From Pseudoxanthomonas sp. Root65 (GTDB lineage Bacteria > Pseudomonadota > Gammaproteobacteria > Xanthomonadales > Xanthomonadaceae): a stretch of DNA of 64,000 nucleotides. The stretch's first letter is position 1. The number at the start of each line of letters is the position of its first letter. A program made the position numbers and the translations under genes. Below, in pieces: positions 17,484 to 25,454 of the stretch. Under the pieces are notes generated by a model, which saw only the letters and a program-made list of their open reading frames with translations, searched no databases and was not told where the DNA came from. The stretch is from positions 1,205,501 through 1,269,500 of the forward strand of contig NZ_LMHA01000001.1 in the NCBI RefSeq assembly GCF_001427635.1, in the 5' to 3' direction.

Positions 17484-18769
17484 TCCAGCGGATGCGATGC
17501 ACCGCGCTGCTGAGCGTCGGCCTGCTGCTGGCCGCCTGCGGCAGCGACGAGATGCCGGTGGCCAGCGAGACCGTGGCGAAGGGACCCGTGACGATCCATG
17601 TGCGCGGCGAAGGCGAACTGCGTTCGGCCAAGCCCACGCCGTTGAACGTGCCCGGCAAGAACTGGGCGCAGCGACAGGTCGAATGGATGCTGCCGGAAGG
17701 CAGCCTGGTGAAGAAGGGCGACGTGCTGGCCCGCTTCGTCTCGCCCGAGGGCGAGCAGCAGCTGGCGCAGGCGATGATCGACCTGCAGCGCAACGCGCTG
17801 GCGCGCGCGGCCAAGGAGAGCGGGCTGGATTCGGCCCAGGGCCGGGTGGAAGTGGACCTGTCGCGGGTGGCCGTGCAGCTGGGCATCGCCCAGCGCTACG
17901 CCGATGCCGACCTCAGCACGGTGGCGCGCAACCAGGTGCTGGATGCGATCGAGGACAAGGAATACCTGCAAGTGCGGCAGGGCGTGCTGCAATGGCAGCG
18001 CGACCAGTCCGGCGTGCGCGGCGGCGCCGAACTGGCGGTGCTGGACGCGCAGCGCGCCACCTTCGACATGAACGCGAAAACGCGCAAGGACGACCTGGAA
18101 GCGCTGGAACTGCGCGCCCCCAACGACGGCGTGCTGCTGCTGGCGGCCAACTGGTCGGGCGACAAGCCCACGGTCGGCGCCAACCTGCGCGCGGGCTTCG
18201 AGTTCGGCAGCCTGCCGGACACCTCGGCGATGGAAGTGGAGATCGACCTGCCGCAGATCGAGGCGCAGGGCGTGCAGGCCGGCGATGCGGTGGTGCTGCA
18301 TCCGCTGGGCCGCCCGGACCAGCGCATCGACAGCACGCTCTCGTGGGTGGCCAGCGCCGCCAAGGTGCGCAACCGCGAAAGCCCGGTGAAGTTCCTGTCG
18401 ATGCGCGCGCCGATTCCGGCCGACGCGATCGAGCGCTACCGGCTGATCCCGGGCCAGCGCTTCGCCGCCTCGGTGGTGCTGCTCGATGCCAAGGACGCGA
18501 TGGCGGTACCGAACGTGGCCATCGAACAGCGCGACGACCGCCACTGGGTGCAGGTGAAGCAGGGCAACGACTACGTGGCGCGCGAAGTGAAGCTCGGCGT
18601 GCGCGGCACCGCGCGTTCGCAGGTGCTGTCGGGCCTCAAGCCCGGCGACCAGGTGCGGCTGTCGCAGGTCGAGGTGCCCGCGCCCGGTGACGACGGCAAC
18701 GCGAAGGACAAGGACGCGACCGACGGCGAAGACGCCGCCACCGATGACGCAGAAGGAAAGACCGCATGA
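17480..18769 (+). CDS. Periplasmic adaptor 3 (lipoprotein, MFP family)
   Basis: A 429-residue adaptor with a lipoprotein signal (LLLAACGS), so anchored in the inner membrane by lipid. It has GSLVKKGDVLARF, a coiled coil, APNDGVLLLAANWSGD, then a membrane-proximal domain (LKPGDQVRLSQ) absent from the two shorter adaptors. The C-terminal 30 residues are very acidic (DGNAKDKDATDGED). It has a GGAGG ribosome-binding site and ATGA junctions on both sides, so it is made with the other operon members. Confidence 0.87.
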   Translation: MIQRMRCTALLSVGLLLAACGSDEMPVASETVAKGPVTIHVRGEGELRSAKPTPLNVPGKNWAQRQVEWMLPEGSLVKKGDVLARFVSPEGEQQLAQAMIDLQRNALARAAKESGLDSAQGRVEVDLSRVAVQLGIAQRYADADLSTVARNQVLDAIEDKEYLQVRQGVLQWQRDQSGVRGGAELAVLDAQRATFDMNAKTRKDDLEALELRAPNDGVLLLAANWSGDKPTVGANLRAGFEFGSLPDTSAMEVEIDLPQIEAQGVQAGDAVVLHPLGRPDQRIDSTLSWVASAAKVRNRESPVKFLSMRAPIPADAIERYRLIPGQRFAASVVLLDAKDAMAVPNVAIEQRDDRHWVQVKQGNDYVAREVKLGVRGTARSQVLSGLKPGDQVRLSQVEVPAPGDDGNAKDKDATDGEDAATDDAEGKTA

Positions 18770-20016
18770 CCGGCCTGTTCAACCGCCTGCCCACGGTCTG
18801 GCGCGAAGCGGTGGAGGAACTGTGGCGGCGCCGCCTGCGCACGCTGCTGACGCTGCTGGGCATGATCTTCGGCGTGGGCGCCATCGTGGCGATGCAGGCG
18901 GTGGGCGAAGGCAGCCGGCGCGAGGCGCTGCGGCTGGTCGAAGGCCTGGGCCTGCACAACCTGATCGCCGAGGCCAAGGCGCAGGACGAGGACACGCTGA
19001 AGGAAACCCGCGAGCGCAGCCTGGGCCTGACCGTCGCCGATGCGGATGCGGCACTGAGCGTGGTGCCCGGCGCGGAACGCCACGCCGCCGAGAAGCAGGT
19101 GCGCACGCACACGGTGTTCAGCGATACCGGCCGCAGCGATGCGCAGGCCAGCGGCGTCAGCGCCACCTGGTTTGAACTGTCCTCGCTGAAGATCGCCCAG
19201 GGTCGCGCGTTCACCGCCGACGATGAGGCCGCGCTGGCGGCGGTGGCGGTGCTGGGCCATCAGGCGGCGGCCGACCTGTTTCCGAAAGGCGATGCGGTGG
19301 GCGGATTGATCAAGGTCAATCATGTGTGGCTGGAAGTGATCGGCGTGCTGGCCGACCGCGACTTGGGCCAGGACGATTTCGAAGGCGTGCAGCTGGGCTC
19401 GGAGAGCAACCGCATCTACGCGCCGCTGGCCAGCGTGCGCGCGCGCTTCCGCTTCCAGCCGCAGGAAGACGAGGTGGACCGCTTCCTGCTGCGCCTCGAC
19501 GATCCGCAGCGCCTGGCCGCCGGGGCCGGCGTGCTGTCGGCGGTGCTGGACCAGCGCCACGCCGGTATGGCGGACTACCAGTTGATCGTGCCGCAGCAGC
19601 TGTTCCAGCAGCACCAGCAGACGCAGCGCATCTTTCAGATCGTGATGGGCGCGATCGCCGGCGTCAGCCTGCTGGTCGGCGGCATCGGCATCATGAACAT
19701 CATGCTGGCCAACGTGCTGGAGCGGCGCCGCGAGATCGGCCTGCTGCGTGCGCTCGGCGCGCGGCGGCGGGACGTGATCGCGCAGTTCCTGCGCGAGGCC
19801 ACGGTCATCTGCATCACCGGCGCACTGCTGGGCCTGGTGTTCGGCGGCGTACTGGCCTACCTGATCGCCACCTTCGCCGGCTGGCAGGTCGCGTGGGCGC
19901 CGCTGCCGATCCTGCTGTCGGCCGGCTTCTGCGCCGTGGTCGGCCTGGGCTTCGGCGTGTACCCCGCACGGCAGGCCGCGCAGCTGGACCCGATCGCGGC
20001 GTTGCGGCATGACTGA
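18766..20016 (+). CDS. MacB/FtsX-type ABC permease
   Basis: A 416-residue permease with the four-helix MacB topology. TM1 is at about residues 26-50 (LLTLLGMIFGVGAIVAM). A large periplasmic domain follows (about 55-285), then three TM helices, including SLLVGGIGIMNIMLANVLER and the family ending DPIAALRHD. MacB-type permeases do not move substrate through the membrane but transmit ATP-driven motion to adaptor and channel. Here it must work with three adaptors. No outer-membrane factor is encoded nearby. Confidence 0.88.
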   Translation: MTGLFNRLPTVWREAVEELWRRRLRTLLTLLGMIFGVGAIVAMQAVGEGSRREALRLVEGLGLHNLIAEAKAQDEDTLKETRERSLGLTVADADAALSVVPGAERHAAEKQVRTHTVFSDTGRSDAQASGVSATWFELSSLKIAQGRAFTADDEAALAAVAVLGHQAAADLFPKGDAVGGLIKVNHVWLEVIGVLADRDLGQDDFEGVQLGSESNRIYAPLASVRARFRFQPQEDEVDRFLLRLDDPQRLAAGAGVLSAVLDQRHAGMADYQLIVPQQLFQQHQQTQRIFQIVMGAIAGVSLLVGGIGIMNIMLANVLERRREIGLLRALGARRRDVIAQFLREATVICITGALLGLVFGGVLAYLIATFAGWQVAWAPLPILLSAGFCAVVGLGFGVYPARQAAQLDPIAALRHD

Positions 20017-20037
20017 GGCAACGCATCCGTCGGGAAG

Positions 20038-20121
20038 GTAGACCGGGTAAGGCTGAAAGCCGCACCCGGGGTGCATGCGCTCCCGTCGCGGACCCCGGAT
20101 GCGCTGCGCTTATCCGGGCTA
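20038..20121. repeat. Inverted intergenic repeat, CCGGGT/ATCCGGG type
   Basis: GTAGACCGGGTAAGGC at 20038 faces GCTTATCCGGGCTAC at 20107-20121, each part of a longer imperfect hairpin. This resembles widespread REP/BIME-like elements of gammaproteobacteria. Confidence 0.6.
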
Positions 20122-20129
20122 CGGTTCTC

Positions 20130-20159
20130 GATCCCACCGCGGCGTTGCGGCACGACTGA
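20130..20159 (+). pseudogene. Vestigial 3' end of a second ABC permease gene
   Basis: The 30 bp translate to DPTAALRHD plus stop, against DPIAALRHD plus stop at the end of the permease (19987-20016); 26 of 30 bases match. FtsX/MacB permeases end in this motif, so this looks like the tail of a deleted tandem permease or a small duplication around the REP-like element. Confidence 0.5.
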
Positions 20160-20170
20160 GGCGCGGCATT

Positions 20171-20324
20171 TGTAGGATGGGTTGAGCCGCAGGCGATACC
20201 CATTACGTGCAGTCTTGGAAGCCCAGCAGGAACGAGGTCTCCAGGATTTCGCCGTTCCAATATGCATTCCCACGAATGGGAACGAAGGTGATGGGTATCG
20301 CCTACGGCTCAACCTATCCTACGC
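20171..20324. repeat. Inverted pair of GTAGGATGGG repeats
   Basis: GTAGGATGGGTTGAGCCGCA (20172) and its near complement ending TCAACCTATCCTAC (about 20308-20321) flank about 80 bp. The right arm runs into the 3' end of the HEPN ORF and supplies its stop codon. Confidence 0.7.
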
Positions 20325-20931
20325 GCACGTGAAGTTTCTGTAGCTCACCAATTGTTGTTCGAAGTGCGCGTCGGTACCGGAACAGGTCGCCAAACGATAG
20401 TGAAACCTCATGGCCTGAGGCGGCGTCTGTAACGCCTGCTGATTCAAGTATGGAAACTGTTGAATCATTGAGGCGGCCACCGTTATGGACGAGCGCGTTG
20501 CGAAGAGCACACAGTTCAAGCATCCCGTTGGTCGCCCAATCGTACTTTGCGTCAATTCTTGCCTTTGCCCACTCAACTTTGTTCGTCAGGTAGTTGGGTG
20601 GCTGCACGCCAGCATTGAAAATTAGCTGCCCCAAGCACTCGTCCGCAAGAACGGCGAGATTGACAAAAAGCATCCTAACAATGTTCTCGGACAACCTCTG
20701 AAAGATCTCGTTGTAGTCCTTGCCATCAAGGTTAATTGAACCATCCTTGAACTGTTTGACCGGGAGATTTGAAGTAAATCCTGGGTCAGATCTGTTCCAG
20801 CCCTCCGCTGCATTGAGGCTCGTGACTAGAGTCGTCAGATTTCCGAATTTTATAGAGTCTGCGATGTGCAATGAGTGGGCGATCCCATAGACAGTTTGAG
20901 ACCACTTCAACATTTCGTCTTCAATGTCCAC
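20314..20931 (-). CDS. HEPN-domain protein in integron cassette
   Basis: A 205-residue helical protein with CALRNALVHNGG: Arg144-X4-His149, the HEPN ribonuclease-type motif. The flanking pattern of a long helix, then LRN.LVHNGG, is typical of the HEPN/AbiV/RiboL-PSP group. The start is GTG at 20931, with an in-frame ATG six codons later as alternative. Base composition is low in G+C compared with neighbours. It lies 28 bp past the attC of the Mrr-like cassette. No attC follows it; instead the last residues (VRVG) and stop codon fall inside a repeat element, so the native C-terminus may have been replaced. Confidence 0.65.
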   Translation of the reverse strand: MDIEDEMLKWSQTVYGIAHSLHIADSIKFGNLTTLVTSLNAAEGWNRSDPGFTSNLPVKQFKDGSINLDGKDYNEIFQRLSENIVRMLFVNLAVLADECLGQLIFNAGVQPPNYLTNKVEWAKARIDAKYDWATNGMLELCALRNALVHNGGRLNDSTVSILESAGVTDAASGHEVSLSFGDLFRYRRALRTTIGELQKLHVRVG

Positions 20932-20958
20932 CGAGTCGCCTTGAAGGTTGAATAAGAG

Positions 20959-21018
20959 GTCTAACGCCTGAGTTAAGACGCACCGCGAAGTAGCGTCGGC
21001 TTGAATGAAATGTCAGGG
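20959..21018 (-). other. attC site between the two cassettes
   Basis: A 60-bp site of classic layout. On the minus strand, R'' CCCTGAC, TTCATTCAAGCCGACGC, loop CTTCGCGG, GTCTTAACTCAGGC, then R' GTTAGAC matching GTTRRRY. The stop TGA of the Mrr-like ORF lies in R''. Orientation agrees with both cassette ORFs. Confidence 0.82.
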
Positions 21019-22188
21019 CCCAAGAAGCCTTTTGGGGGAGTATGGGTGGGCGTCAATGTCAGACCTCATTTCGGCAGGAAACATTGAAGTCCGGTGGTCA
21101 CCCAATGAATCAGGGGAAAACTCAAACTTGTTCCAACGTCCGCCCGCAGAAATATTTACCGCGTAACCAGCGAAGGGACCAAGATGCTGGTCGAAGTCAA
21201 CGTAAACATGTGGCTCAGAATGATAGTTGTCCCCTAGCTCATCGATGGCGATGATGCTCTCGTAAGGGACGAGAGCCATCACATCAAGCCACGCTTGATT
21301 CTCTTCCGGGAGAGTGCTCCAGAAGTCAAATATCTTTCTTCTAACCTCAAATCTGTCGCTTCTGTCGCTCCAATAGTCATGGTGGTCAGGTGCGTCGTTG
21401 AAAGACAGCGCGGCGTCCCACTGGAGCGGGTCTCTTGAGAGGTAGGCGAAGTAGCGATTAAATTGGAAAATCAGTCCGCGTGCGTGGAACTCGCGGAATC
21501 GCGCTGTTAGCCATCGTGGGCGTTCTTTGTGGTCTTCAGGGGGGTCCGGGTAGCTATCTTCACTTGCATCGCGCAGGAGTAGGTTGGCATGTGTCTTTCC
21601 GCTAAGGGAGCGATGCGCCTTACGCTTTGTGGCAAGTAGCTGGCCCAGTACGCTTTTCCGGCTTCTTCGGCGGATGCTAAGCGAGATGCCAAAGTATGCA
21701 AAAAGAAGATTGTCGTTTTTTGGGAGGAAGAGTTGGTCTTCAAGCTCCGCTTTTCCCCAGAGATGCCACTCCTGAATCCCGAGACTCTCACACTTCTGTC
21801 GAAACTCATCTCTCGACTTTTTTGAGAAATCACAAGCCGCGACAAAGATCAATCCATGCAGGGACTCGGAGTCTTTAAGGCTCACTTGGTCAAGATAAGT
21901 AGATAACTTCTTCGGTGAGATGATCTTTTCTCTCTTGCATTGAATTAGCCACAGGCGATCTGCCTGCTGCGGTGCAATCTCGTCCTCTGTTTCATTGTCT
22001 GCAGATTCTTCAACGGCAACAATTTCGTAGCCGCGAGCATCAAATCCATCATCGCTACCGGCACGACCAGTTGCCTCAAGTCTTCGCCAGACCTTGAAGT
22101 CGTAAGCGAGTTGGCGAACTAGATCTTCAAAGCGCTTTGGCTCCAGATCCTCGAAGTGAATTGGGCCGACCGTTCTTGAAGTAGCCAT
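21013..22188 (-). CDS. Mrr-like restriction endonuclease family protein
   Basis: A 391-residue protein. FEDLVRQLAYDF opens an Mrr-type PD-(D/E)XK nuclease domain. GSDDGFDARG (catalytic Asp near 46-50) and LIQCKRE (Q-x-K near 83-85) supply the active site. The remaining 250 or so residues form a separate domain rich in Trp and Asp that I do not recognise and that may sense modified DNA or another trigger. The chosen start MATSRTVGPIHFED at 22188 excludes upstream codons that read through the 75-bp recombination-like site. Low G+C, cassette-bounded, and followed by a HEPN gene, so a defence role is likely but inferred. Confidence 0.75.
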   Translation of the reverse strand: MATSRTVGPIHFEDLEPKRFEDLVRQLAYDFKVWRRLEATGRAGSDDGFDARGYEIVAVEESADNETEDEIAPQQADRLWLIQCKREKIISPKKLSTYLDQVSLKDSESLHGLIFVAACDFSKKSRDEFRQKCESLGIQEWHLWGKAELEDQLFLPKNDNLLFAYFGISLSIRRRSRKSVLGQLLATKRKAHRSLSGKTHANLLLRDASEDSYPDPPEDHKERPRWLTARFREFHARGLIFQFNRYFAYLSRDPLQWDAALSFNDAPDHHDYWSDRSDRFEVRRKIFDFWSTLPEENQAWLDVMALVPYESIIAIDELGDNYHSEPHVYVDFDQHLGPFAGYAVNISAGGRWNKFEFSPDSLGDHRTSMFPAEMRSDIDAHPYSPKRLLGP

Positions 22189-22204
22189 TCTGTTCGGTCT
22201 TGGG

Positions 22205-22279
22205 CCCTGACGCCCAGTAGACCCCATCCCCGTGGTGGTAACACGAATGTTCGAGTTTCGCCCAGCACGCGTCAAGGCA
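22205..22279 (-). other. 75-bp attC-like site upstream of the Mrr cassette
   Basis: Same length and about 70% identity by eye to 13485-13559, sharing GTAGACCCCAT and ATGTTCG blocks and GTCAAGGC at the far end (plus strand). The core box is GTCAGGG, one base off GTTRRRY. Confidence 0.5.
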
Positions 22280-22392
22280 GACGATGCATTACCGCACAGG
22301 GTCCTGGAGATTTAGCGGCACATGGGACGCGCGAGCGTCATCGACATACTTCGCCCGGAGGCAATTACCTCCGACCCAGGGCAACGCTCACC

Positions 22393-23235
22393 TCAATCCC
22401 CCACCCCAATCTCCACCGCCGTCCCGCTCACCCGCACTCCCTCGCTTACATCGACCGGCACCTCCACCCGCAACACACTCGGCCGCCCGAGATCGTGCCC
22501 CTGGTGGATGGTGAACCTGCGGTCGTCGGTCAACCGGTCCTGCGATGCCAGATACGCACCCAGCGCGGCGGCCGCGGCGCCGGTGGCCGGATCTTCCACC
22601 ACGCCGCCGGGCGGGAAGGGATTGCGTGCGTGCAGGGTGTGCGCGTCTTCGCGCCACACCAGGTTGATGGTGGTCCAGCCGCGTGCGGCCATCAGCGCGG
22701 CGAGCGCATCGAAGTCGTAGTGCAGGTCGGCGAGACGCGCGCGCGAGGCGGCGGCGATGACCGGATGCCATGCGCCCGCATACGCCAGCGCGGGCGGCAG
22801 TGCGGGATCGAGATCGTCGTGGCGCCAACCGAGCGTCGCGAGCACTGCATCGAGATCGGCGGACGACAACGCATCGACGCGTGGCGCGACGCTGGTCAGC
22901 GTGGCGGTGAAACCGGCATCGATGGTCACCCACACGGGTCCGGCCTGCGTGTGCAGCAGCACATCGCCGGGGCCATGCGCATGTGCCCGGGCGACCATCG
23001 ACGCGATGGTCGCGTGCCCGCAGAAATTCACTTCGGCCAGTGGACTGAAGTAGCGCACATCGAGATCGCCGTCCGTGCGCGGCGACAGGAACGCGGTTTC
23101 CGAATAGCCCACCTCGGCGGCGATGCGCTGCATGGCATCGGCCGACAGGCCACGCGCATCCAGCACCACGCCGGCGGGATTGCCGCCCTGCGGGTCGGTG
23201 GTGAAGGCGCTGTAGCGCAGCACGGCAGCGGTCAT
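22393..23235 (-). CDS. PhzF family isomerase/epimerase
   Basis: A 280-residue two-lobed protein of the PhzF/DapF-like fold. The N-terminal FTTDPQGGNPAGVVLDA is diagnostic, SETAFLSP carries the usual catalytic-region Glu, and FCGHATI and EDPATGAAAAALGAYL complete the signature. Family members isomerise small acids (DHHA in phenazine synthesis). No phenazine genes are near, so it is one of the many PhzF homologues of unknown substrate. Its ATG overlaps the stop of the YczE-like gene (ATGA), implying co-expression. Confidence 0.87.
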   Translation of the reverse strand: MTAAVLRYSAFTTDPQGGNPAGVVLDARGLSADAMQRIAAEVGYSETAFLSPRTDGDLDVRYFSPLAEVNFCGHATIASMVARAHAHGPGDVLLHTQAGPVWVTIDAGFTATLTSVAPRVDALSSADLDAVLATLGWRHDDLDPALPPALAYAGAWHPVIAAASRARLADLHYDFDALAALMAARGWTTINLVWREDAHTLHARNPFPPGGVVEDPATGAAAAALGAYLASQDRLTDDRRFTIHQGHDLGRPSVLRVEVPVDVSEGVRVSGTAVEIGVGD

Positions 23236-23909
23236 GGGGTTTCTCCGGCGACCGCCACCGGCGGATCGAGGCGCACCACCAGATAGCGCAGGAAGAACTG
23301 CGTCAGCGGGCCCACGCCGAACGCGAACAGCACGGTGCCGACACCGGCCACGCCACCGAGCAGCATGCCGATGATCAGCACGGTGACTTCGATCAGCGTG
23401 CGGATGCGGCGGATCGACCAGCCGGTGCGGCGCGCGAGGCCCGTCATCAATCCATCGCGCGGACCCGGCCCCAGCTGCGCGCCGATGTACATCGCCGTGG
23501 CGATCGCGCACAGCACCACGCCGGCGACCAGGTAGGCGCTGCGCAACGGCAGGCCCTCCGGCGTGCCCAGCAGAGCCAGGTTGAGGTCGGCGAACGGACC
23601 CAGCAGCAGCGTGTTGGCGAGCGTGCCCACGCCCGGCATCTGCCGCAGCGGAATCCACGCCAGCAACACGCCCACGGCGGTGAGCACCATCACCATGCCG
23701 AACGACAGCGGCACGTGCCGCGACACGCCCAGGTGGAAGACGTCCCACGGCGAGGCGCCGACCGCGCCTTCGATCATCAGCGCGATGGCCAGGCCGTACA
23801 GCCACAGGCCGACGAGCAGGCGCAGCAGGCGTTCCGGCAGGCGGCCGGCTTTCAGTTGGGCGAGGGGACCGAGATTGGCGAGGCCGTTGGGCGGGGTGAG
23901 TGGTTTCAT
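23232..23909 (-). CDS. YczE/YitT-like membrane protein
   Basis: A 225-residue protein with five hydrophobic helices: LLVGLWLYGLAIALMIEGA, GMVMVLTAVGVLLAWI, YLVAGVVLCAIATAMYIG and two more. GASPWDVFHLG and GPGPRDGLMTGLARR are the conserved YczE-type loops. YczE genes are commonly divergent from a MocR-type regulator, as here (next gene on the plus strand), and the protein is thought to be a transporter. Start at 23909 rather than 23951, because the shared operator-like repeats lie in between. Confidence 0.8.
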   Translation of the reverse strand: MKPLTPPNGLANLGPLAQLKAGRLPERLLRLLVGLWLYGLAIALMIEGAVGASPWDVFHLGVSRHVPLSFGMVMVLTAVGVLLAWIPLRQMPGVGTLANTLLLGPFADLNLALLGTPEGLPLRSAYLVAGVVLCAIATAMYIGAQLGPGPRDGLMTGLARRTGWSIRRIRTLIEVTVLIIGMLLGGVAGVGTVLFAFGVGPLTQFFLRYLVVRLDPPVAVAGETP

Positions 23910-23989
23910 GGGGCCACGATCACCAACATTGGCCCTTTTCTCCAGAGCCAATCCTGCGATAGTGGCCCCATGGAACGCTCATTGGCCCC
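23910..23989. promoter_or_regulatory. Candidate MocR operator region (repeated GGCCC/GCCAAT boxes)
   Basis: In the 60-bp divergent gap and the first codons of the MocR gene there are GGGGCCAC (23910), ATTGGCCC (23928), GAGCCAAT (23945), GTGGCCCC (23962) and ATTGGCCCC (23981): direct and inverted copies of one box. MocR regulators bind such repeats in yczE-type promoters. Binding here is inferred. Confidence 0.5.
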
Positions 23990-25421
23990 TGACCGCCTCG
24001 CCACGCTGGTCGGCGACTTCCCCCGCTCGCCCGCCTATCGCGGCCTGCGCCAGGCGCTGCAGGAACTGATCGGCGACGGCCGCATTCCCCTGGGCACGCG
24101 ACTGCCCAGCGAGCGCGCGGTTACCCGGGCCCTGGGCGTGTCGCGCAACACCGTGACCCGCGCCTACGCGGACCTGGTGGCCGCCGGCTTCGCCACCGCG
24201 CGACAGGGCGCCGGCACCTACGCCACCGTGCCCATCGACCGCCGCCGCGCGCACGACCATGCACTGCACAGCGTCGACAGCGCGCAAACGGCGGAAGGGG
24301 TGATCGACCTCAACTGCGCGGCCGGTGCGGCTACGCCCGGCGTCGCGGCGGCCTATGCGCGCGCGATGGAGGCGTTGCCCGCCTACCTGGCCAGCGACGG
24401 CTACCTGCCTTCGGGACTGCCGGCGCTGCGCGCACGCGTCGCCGCGGGCTACACGCAGCGCGGCCTGCCCACCATGCCGGAACAGATCGTCATCACCACG
24501 GGCGCGCTGTCGGCGACGGCGATCCTCGCGCGTGCGCTGACCCGGCCGGGCGACCGCGTGATGATCGAATCGCCGGTGTACTCGAACGCGATCGAAGCGC
24601 TGCGGCTCGGCGGCGGACGCCTCGTCAGTGCGCCGCTGGCCGATGCGCTGGGCGACGAAGGCTGGGACCTGGCGGCGATCGAGGCGACGCTGCGGCAGAC
24701 CGCGCCGCGCATCGCCTACCTGATTCCGGATTTCCAGAACCCCACCGGGTTCCTGATGGACGACGCGCAACGCGCGCGCTATGCCGCCGCGCTGCATGCC
24801 ACGCGCACGGTGGCGATCGTCGACGAGACGCTGCAGTCCACCGGGCTGAGCGACGCGGCCATGCCGGCGCCGTTCGCGTCGCATGCGCCAGGCACCTATA
24901 CCGTCGGCAGCGCCTCGAAGCTGTGCTGGGGCGGTCTGCGCGTGGGCTGGATCCGCGCACCGCGCGAGGCGGTGGACCGGCTGATCGCCGCGCGCGTGCA
25001 GATGGACCTGGGCAGCTCGCTGTTCGACCAGCTGGTGGTGACCGAGATGCTGGATGCCGACGACGTGCTGTGCGCGCGCCGCGAGCAGCTGCGACAACGC
25101 CGCGACGCACTGGCCGGCGCCCTGCGCGACCACCTGCCCGACTGGCGTTTCCGCCTGCCCGAGGGCGGCATGTCGCTGTGGGTGCGGATGCCGCACGGCA
25201 GCGCGACGCAACTGGCCGTGGACGCGGAACGCCACGGCGTGATGCTGGCGCCGGGACCGGTCTTCAGCGTCGAGGGCGGTGCGGACCAGTGGCTGCGCAT
25301 TCCGTTCGCGCGACCGGAGGAGCAGCTGGTGCAGGCGGTGCGCGTGATGGCGGAGACGTGGTCGGCACGCCCGCACGATGCCGGCACGTCGCCGCGACGC
25401 GGAACGCGGCTGATCGCGTGA
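23970..25421 (+). CDS. MocR family transcriptional regulator (GntR HTH + aminotransferase domain)
   Basis: A 483-residue fusion. The N-terminal winged helix of GntR type (about residues 15-80; LPSERAVTRALGVSRNTVTR) is joined to a type I aminotransferase domain. The PLP lysine is Lys317 in GSASKLCWGGLRVGW. DFQNPTG and the C-terminal RIPFARP complete the fold. MocR proteins sense PLP or a PLP-amino adduct. Being divergent from the yczE-like/phzF pair, it most likely controls that operon and itself. Confidence 0.88.
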   Translation: MERSLAPDRLATLVGDFPRSPAYRGLRQALQELIGDGRIPLGTRLPSERAVTRALGVSRNTVTRAYADLVAAGFATARQGAGTYATVPIDRRRAHDHALHSVDSAQTAEGVIDLNCAAGAATPGVAAAYARAMEALPAYLASDGYLPSGLPALRARVAAGYTQRGLPTMPEQIVITTGALSATAILARALTRPGDRVMIESPVYSNAIEALRLGGGRLVSAPLADALGDEGWDLAAIEATLRQTAPRIAYLIPDFQNPTGFLMDDAQRARYAAALHATRTVAIVDETLQSTGLSDAAMPAPFASHAPGTYTVGSASKLCWGGLRVGWIRAPREAVDRLIAARVQMDLGSSLFDQLVVTEMLDADDVLCARREQLRQRRDALAGALRDHLPDWRFRLPEGGMSLWVRMPHGSATQLAVDAERHGVMLAPGPVFSVEGGADQWLRIPFARPEEQLVQAVRVMAETWSARPHDAGTSPRRGTRLIA

Positions 25422-25454
25422 TGCCGGCGGCGTGGCGTTGTCGCGGCCGGTCGC

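Larger units (their letters stand above)
20959..22211 (-). mobile_element. Integron-type gene cassette (Mrr-like nuclease)
   Basis: Bounded upstream by a core-site-like GTCAGGG (minus strand; plus 22205-22211) and downstream by the attC at 20959-21018. It holds one low-G+C ORF in cassette orientation. The HEPN ORF beyond the attC is the next cassette. No integrase is visible in the window. Confidence 0.7.

Noticed and set aside
12213..22300. Integron integrase or attI for the cassette islands
   Set aside because: No tyrosine-recombinase-like ORF in any frame of this region, so the islands are called lone cassettes, not an integron.
22393..23805. 470-codon frame joining PhzF to upstream sequence
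   Set aside because: The first 190 codons shadow the YczE-like gene. PhzF starts at 23235 with an ATGA junction.
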